From contig CALMNL010000006.1 in the NCBI GenBank assembly GCA_937868765.1, positions 62,001-126,000 of the forward strand: a stretch of DNA of 64,000 nucleotides, given 5' to 3'. The notes under the pieces are model-generated. The model made no database searches, was not told where the DNA came from, and saw nothing but the letters and a program-made list of their open reading frames with translations. Positions 62,083-64,000 of this stretch are shown piece by piece; the stretch's first letter is position 1, and every line of letters begins with the position of its first letter. The stretch is from an uncultured Desulfatitalea sp. Lineage in GTDB: Bacteria > Desulfobacterota > Desulfobacteria > Desulfobacterales > Desulfosarcinaceae. The position numbers and the translations under genes were made by a program.

Positions 62083-63882
62083 GTGGCACGCAAGTATGTC
62101 AGCAAACGCAACCTGGAGTTCATGCTCTATGAAGTCTTCGACGCACCCAGCCTGACGCGATACCCGTATTACGCGCACCACAACAAGAAGGTGTTCGACA
62201 TGACCCTGGCCGCGGCCCTCAAGCTGGGCAAGGATCTGCTCAACCCCATCTTCGAGGAGATGGATCGCAAGGCCCCCTATCTGGAAAACGGCAAGGTCAA
62301 GGTGCATCCGACGGTGCGCGCCATCATGCAGCAGTTCGGGGAAGGGGGCTGGATCGCGGCCAAGTTCGATGAAATGCACGACGGGGCCCGGCTGCCTTAC
62401 CTCATCGCCGACTGCTGCCAGTTCATCTTCACCGCCGCCAATTACTCGGCCAGCGTCTTTCCGGGGCTGACGGCCAAGGCCGCGCGCCTGATCACTTCGT
62501 TTGGCAGCCCGGAGCAGATCGCCACCTATGTGCCCAAAATGCTCTCCGGCGAGTGGCAGGGCACCATGGCCTTGACCGAACCCCAGGCCGGTAGTTCCCT
62601 GGCCGACATCGCCACTACCGCCGTGCCCACGGACAAAGGCTACTATCTCATGCGCGGGCAGAAGATCTTTATCTCCGCCGGCGATCATGACGGCGTGGAC
62701 AACGTGGTCCAGATGATGCTCGCCAAGATCGAAGGGGCGCCGGCCGGGGTCAAGGGCATCTCCCTGTTCATCGTGCCCAACCGTCGGCCCACAAGCGACG
62801 GCGGTCTCGAGTCCAACGATGTCACCGTGACCCAGGTCTACCACAAGATGGGCTATCGCGGGGCGCCCATCACCGAGCTGAGCATCGGCGAGAAGAACGA
62901 CTGCCGGGGCTACCTGGTGGGCCAGGCCCACAACGGGCTGGCCTATATGTTCCAGATGATGAACGGCTCGCGCCTGAGCGTGGGCATGGCCGCCATCGGC
63001 ATCTCCACGGCCGCTTACTATGCGGCCCAGGAGTACGCCCGCCAGCGGCCCCAGGGGCGTCTGACCCCTGATCCAACCGGTCCCCAGGTGCCGATCATCG
63101 AGCACGCCGACATCCGGCGTCTGCTGCTTTACCAGCGCGCTTTCGTGGAGGGCGCTTTTGCGCTCGCCATGCAGTGCTGTCTCTATGCCGATCTGGAAAA
63201 CGCGCTGGAGGGCGAAGGAAAAGAAAAGGCCGCCTTGCTGCTGGACCTGCTGATTCCGGTGGTCAAGACCTATCCGGCCGAGACCAGCATCCGTTCGACC
63301 AGTCAGGCGATTCAGATCTTCGGTGGCTACGGCTACTGCGAAGACTTTCCTGTGGAACAGCACTTCCGGGACACCCGCATCCACACCATCCACGAAGGCA
63401 CCACCGGCATCCAGGGCATGGACATCCTGGGCCGCAAGGTGCGCATGAAAAACGGCAAGGCTTTCTCCCTTTACCTGGAAGAGGTGGCGCTCGCCATCGA
63501 ACAGGCCCGTCCCATCGAATCGCTGAAACCTTACGCCGATCGGCTGGCCGCATCCCTGGAAGAATTGCGCACGGTCACGGCCGCTTTGATTGCGCGCGGC
63601 GAAGAGAAGGGCAACCGGGACATGCTGGCCGATGCCACACTCTACCTGGATTACTTCTCGTTGATCGCTGCGGCCTGGCAGTGGCTGCTGCAGGCCGTCA
63701 CGGCCGAAAAGGCCCTTGCCGGGAATCCATCCAAGGCCAATCGCAACTTCTACCAGGGCAAAGTGATCACGGCGCGTTACTTTTTTCACTACGAGCTGCC
63801 CAAGACCCTGGGCCTGGCCCAGCGCCTGTTGGAGACGGACGGTCTGACGCTGACGATGGAAACCGATTATTTTCTGGATTAG
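62083..63882 (+). CDS. acyl-CoA dehydrogenase, long form with C-terminal extension
   Basis: 599 residues from GTG 62083 (AAAGGAGCAAGGTC upstream). Acyl-CoA dehydrogenase domains in order: helical N-terminus (1-160), beta domain (MALTEPQAGSSLADI, GYYLMRGQKIFISAG), C-terminal helical domain with QIFGGYGYCEDFPVEQ and the catalytic Glu in IHEGTTGIQGMDILGRK. An extra ~130 residues follow, as in the AcdA/FadE-type long dehydrogenases. It oxidises acyl-CoA to enoyl-CoA using FAD and passes electrons to ETF. No ETF or thiolase gene is nearby. Confidence 0.95.
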   Translation: MARKYVSKRNLEFMLYEVFDAPSLTRYPYYAHHNKKVFDMTLAAALKLGKDLLNPIFEEMDRKAPYLENGKVKVHPTVRAIMQQFGEGGWIAAKFDEMHDGARLPYLIADCCQFIFTAANYSASVFPGLTAKAARLITSFGSPEQIATYVPKMLSGEWQGTMALTEPQAGSSLADIATTAVPTDKGYYLMRGQKIFISAGDHDGVDNVVQMMLAKIEGAPAGVKGISLFIVPNRRPTSDGGLESNDVTVTQVYHKMGYRGAPITELSIGEKNDCRGYLVGQAHNGLAYMFQMMNGSRLSVGMAAIGISTAAYYAAQEYARQRPQGRLTPDPTGPQVPIIEHADIRRLLLYQRAFVEGAFALAMQCCLYADLENALEGEGKEKAALLLDLLIPVVKTYPAETSIRSTSQAIQIFGGYGYCEDFPVEQHFRDTRIHTIHEGTTGIQGMDILGRKVRMKNGKAFSLYLEEVALAIEQARPIESLKPYADRLAASLEELRTVTAALIARGEEKGNRDMLADATLYLDYFSLIAAAWQWLLQAVTAEKALAGNPSKANRNFYQGKVITARYFFHYELPKTLGLAQRLLETDGLTLTMETDYFLD

Positions 63883-64000
63883 CCGGGGATTGCGGTCCGC
63901 CCCCCAATGGACCTCTTTCGTTGGAGCGACCGGTGCCTTGTGCGCGGGCTTATCGGCCCGGTGCCATTCCCCTGTTGTCGGTCGGGGGCAGCCGCAGGCT

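Overview
The window looks like chromosome of a GC-rich, Gram-negative, anaerobic bacterium, most likely a sulfate-reducing Desulfobacterota of the Desulfosarcina/Desulfobacteraceae type. This is inferred from gene content: a QmoB-like HdrA/MvhD fusion with NuoEFG-like subunits, PEP-CTERM and PxxKW proteins, a DVU0524-type protein, selA, many sigma-54 activators and Kdo-lipid A genes. No phage, CRISPR array, rRNA or confident tRNA is visible. Almost everything reads as compact, vertically inherited chromosome. || Layout. 1-9242 (minus strand): an electron-transfer module, read nuoE-like, nuoF-like, nuoG-N-like, hdrA-mvhD-like (the last runs off the left edge), preceded by two paralogous PAS-sigma54 activators. 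A good -24/-12 promoter with TGAAAC repeats lies upstream of the promoter-proximal activator, so the activator and module are probably one sigma-54 regulon. 9361-14641: a hypothetical protein, trmO, a DUF533 protein, a GYF_2-AIM24 protein, a HAD protein, a methyltransferase, and a membrane-protein gene interrupted by an in-frame TAA. 14595-18683 (minus): a two-gene cyclic-di-GMP unit (PilZ protein, then GAF/HD-GYP protein). 18937-25901 (minus): tetrapyrrole genes fmdB-hemC-cobA/hemD, then a CheD-HDOD fusion, selA and a TPR protein with a dead GGDEF-like domain. 26180-34973: pyrF on plus; on minus a housekeeping run phoH, 7TM-HD, ybeY, pdxJ-like, nnr, tsaE, lysC and a 33-residue membrane peptide. 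|| 35284-45625: cvpA-mazG, two small flagellum-type proteins, a class II aldolase, a DUF4124 protein, an LpoA/LppC-like lipoprotein with waaA, and a pfk-kdsD pair; waaA and kdsD both serve Kdo-lipid A. 46086-53020: a PxxKW protein, an aminotransferase, a cNMP-binding protein, truA, an AEC transporter, a small zinc-ribbon ORF containing an in-frame TGA, argJ, an RluB-type pseudouridine synthase and an AAA ATPase. 53318-64000: a nucleotide-sugar dehydrogenase, a small Cys protein plus membrane protein behind a near-perfect sigma-54 promoter, a DUF2889 protein, a ~900 bp near-empty zone, an NtrC-type response regulator divergent from a PEP-CTERM protein that has its own sigma-54 promoter, a glycosyltransferase/oxidoreductase pair, and a long acyl-CoA dehydrogenase. 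|| Recurring theme: three separate sigma-54 promoters and three sigma-54 activators in 64 kb. The most unusual items are the HdrA/NuoEFG module with degenerate cofactor motifs and its Cys-containing PAS activators, the zinc-ribbon ORF whose in-frame TGA is followed by a SECIS-like hairpin, the CheD-HDOD fusion, and the divergent PdxJ.
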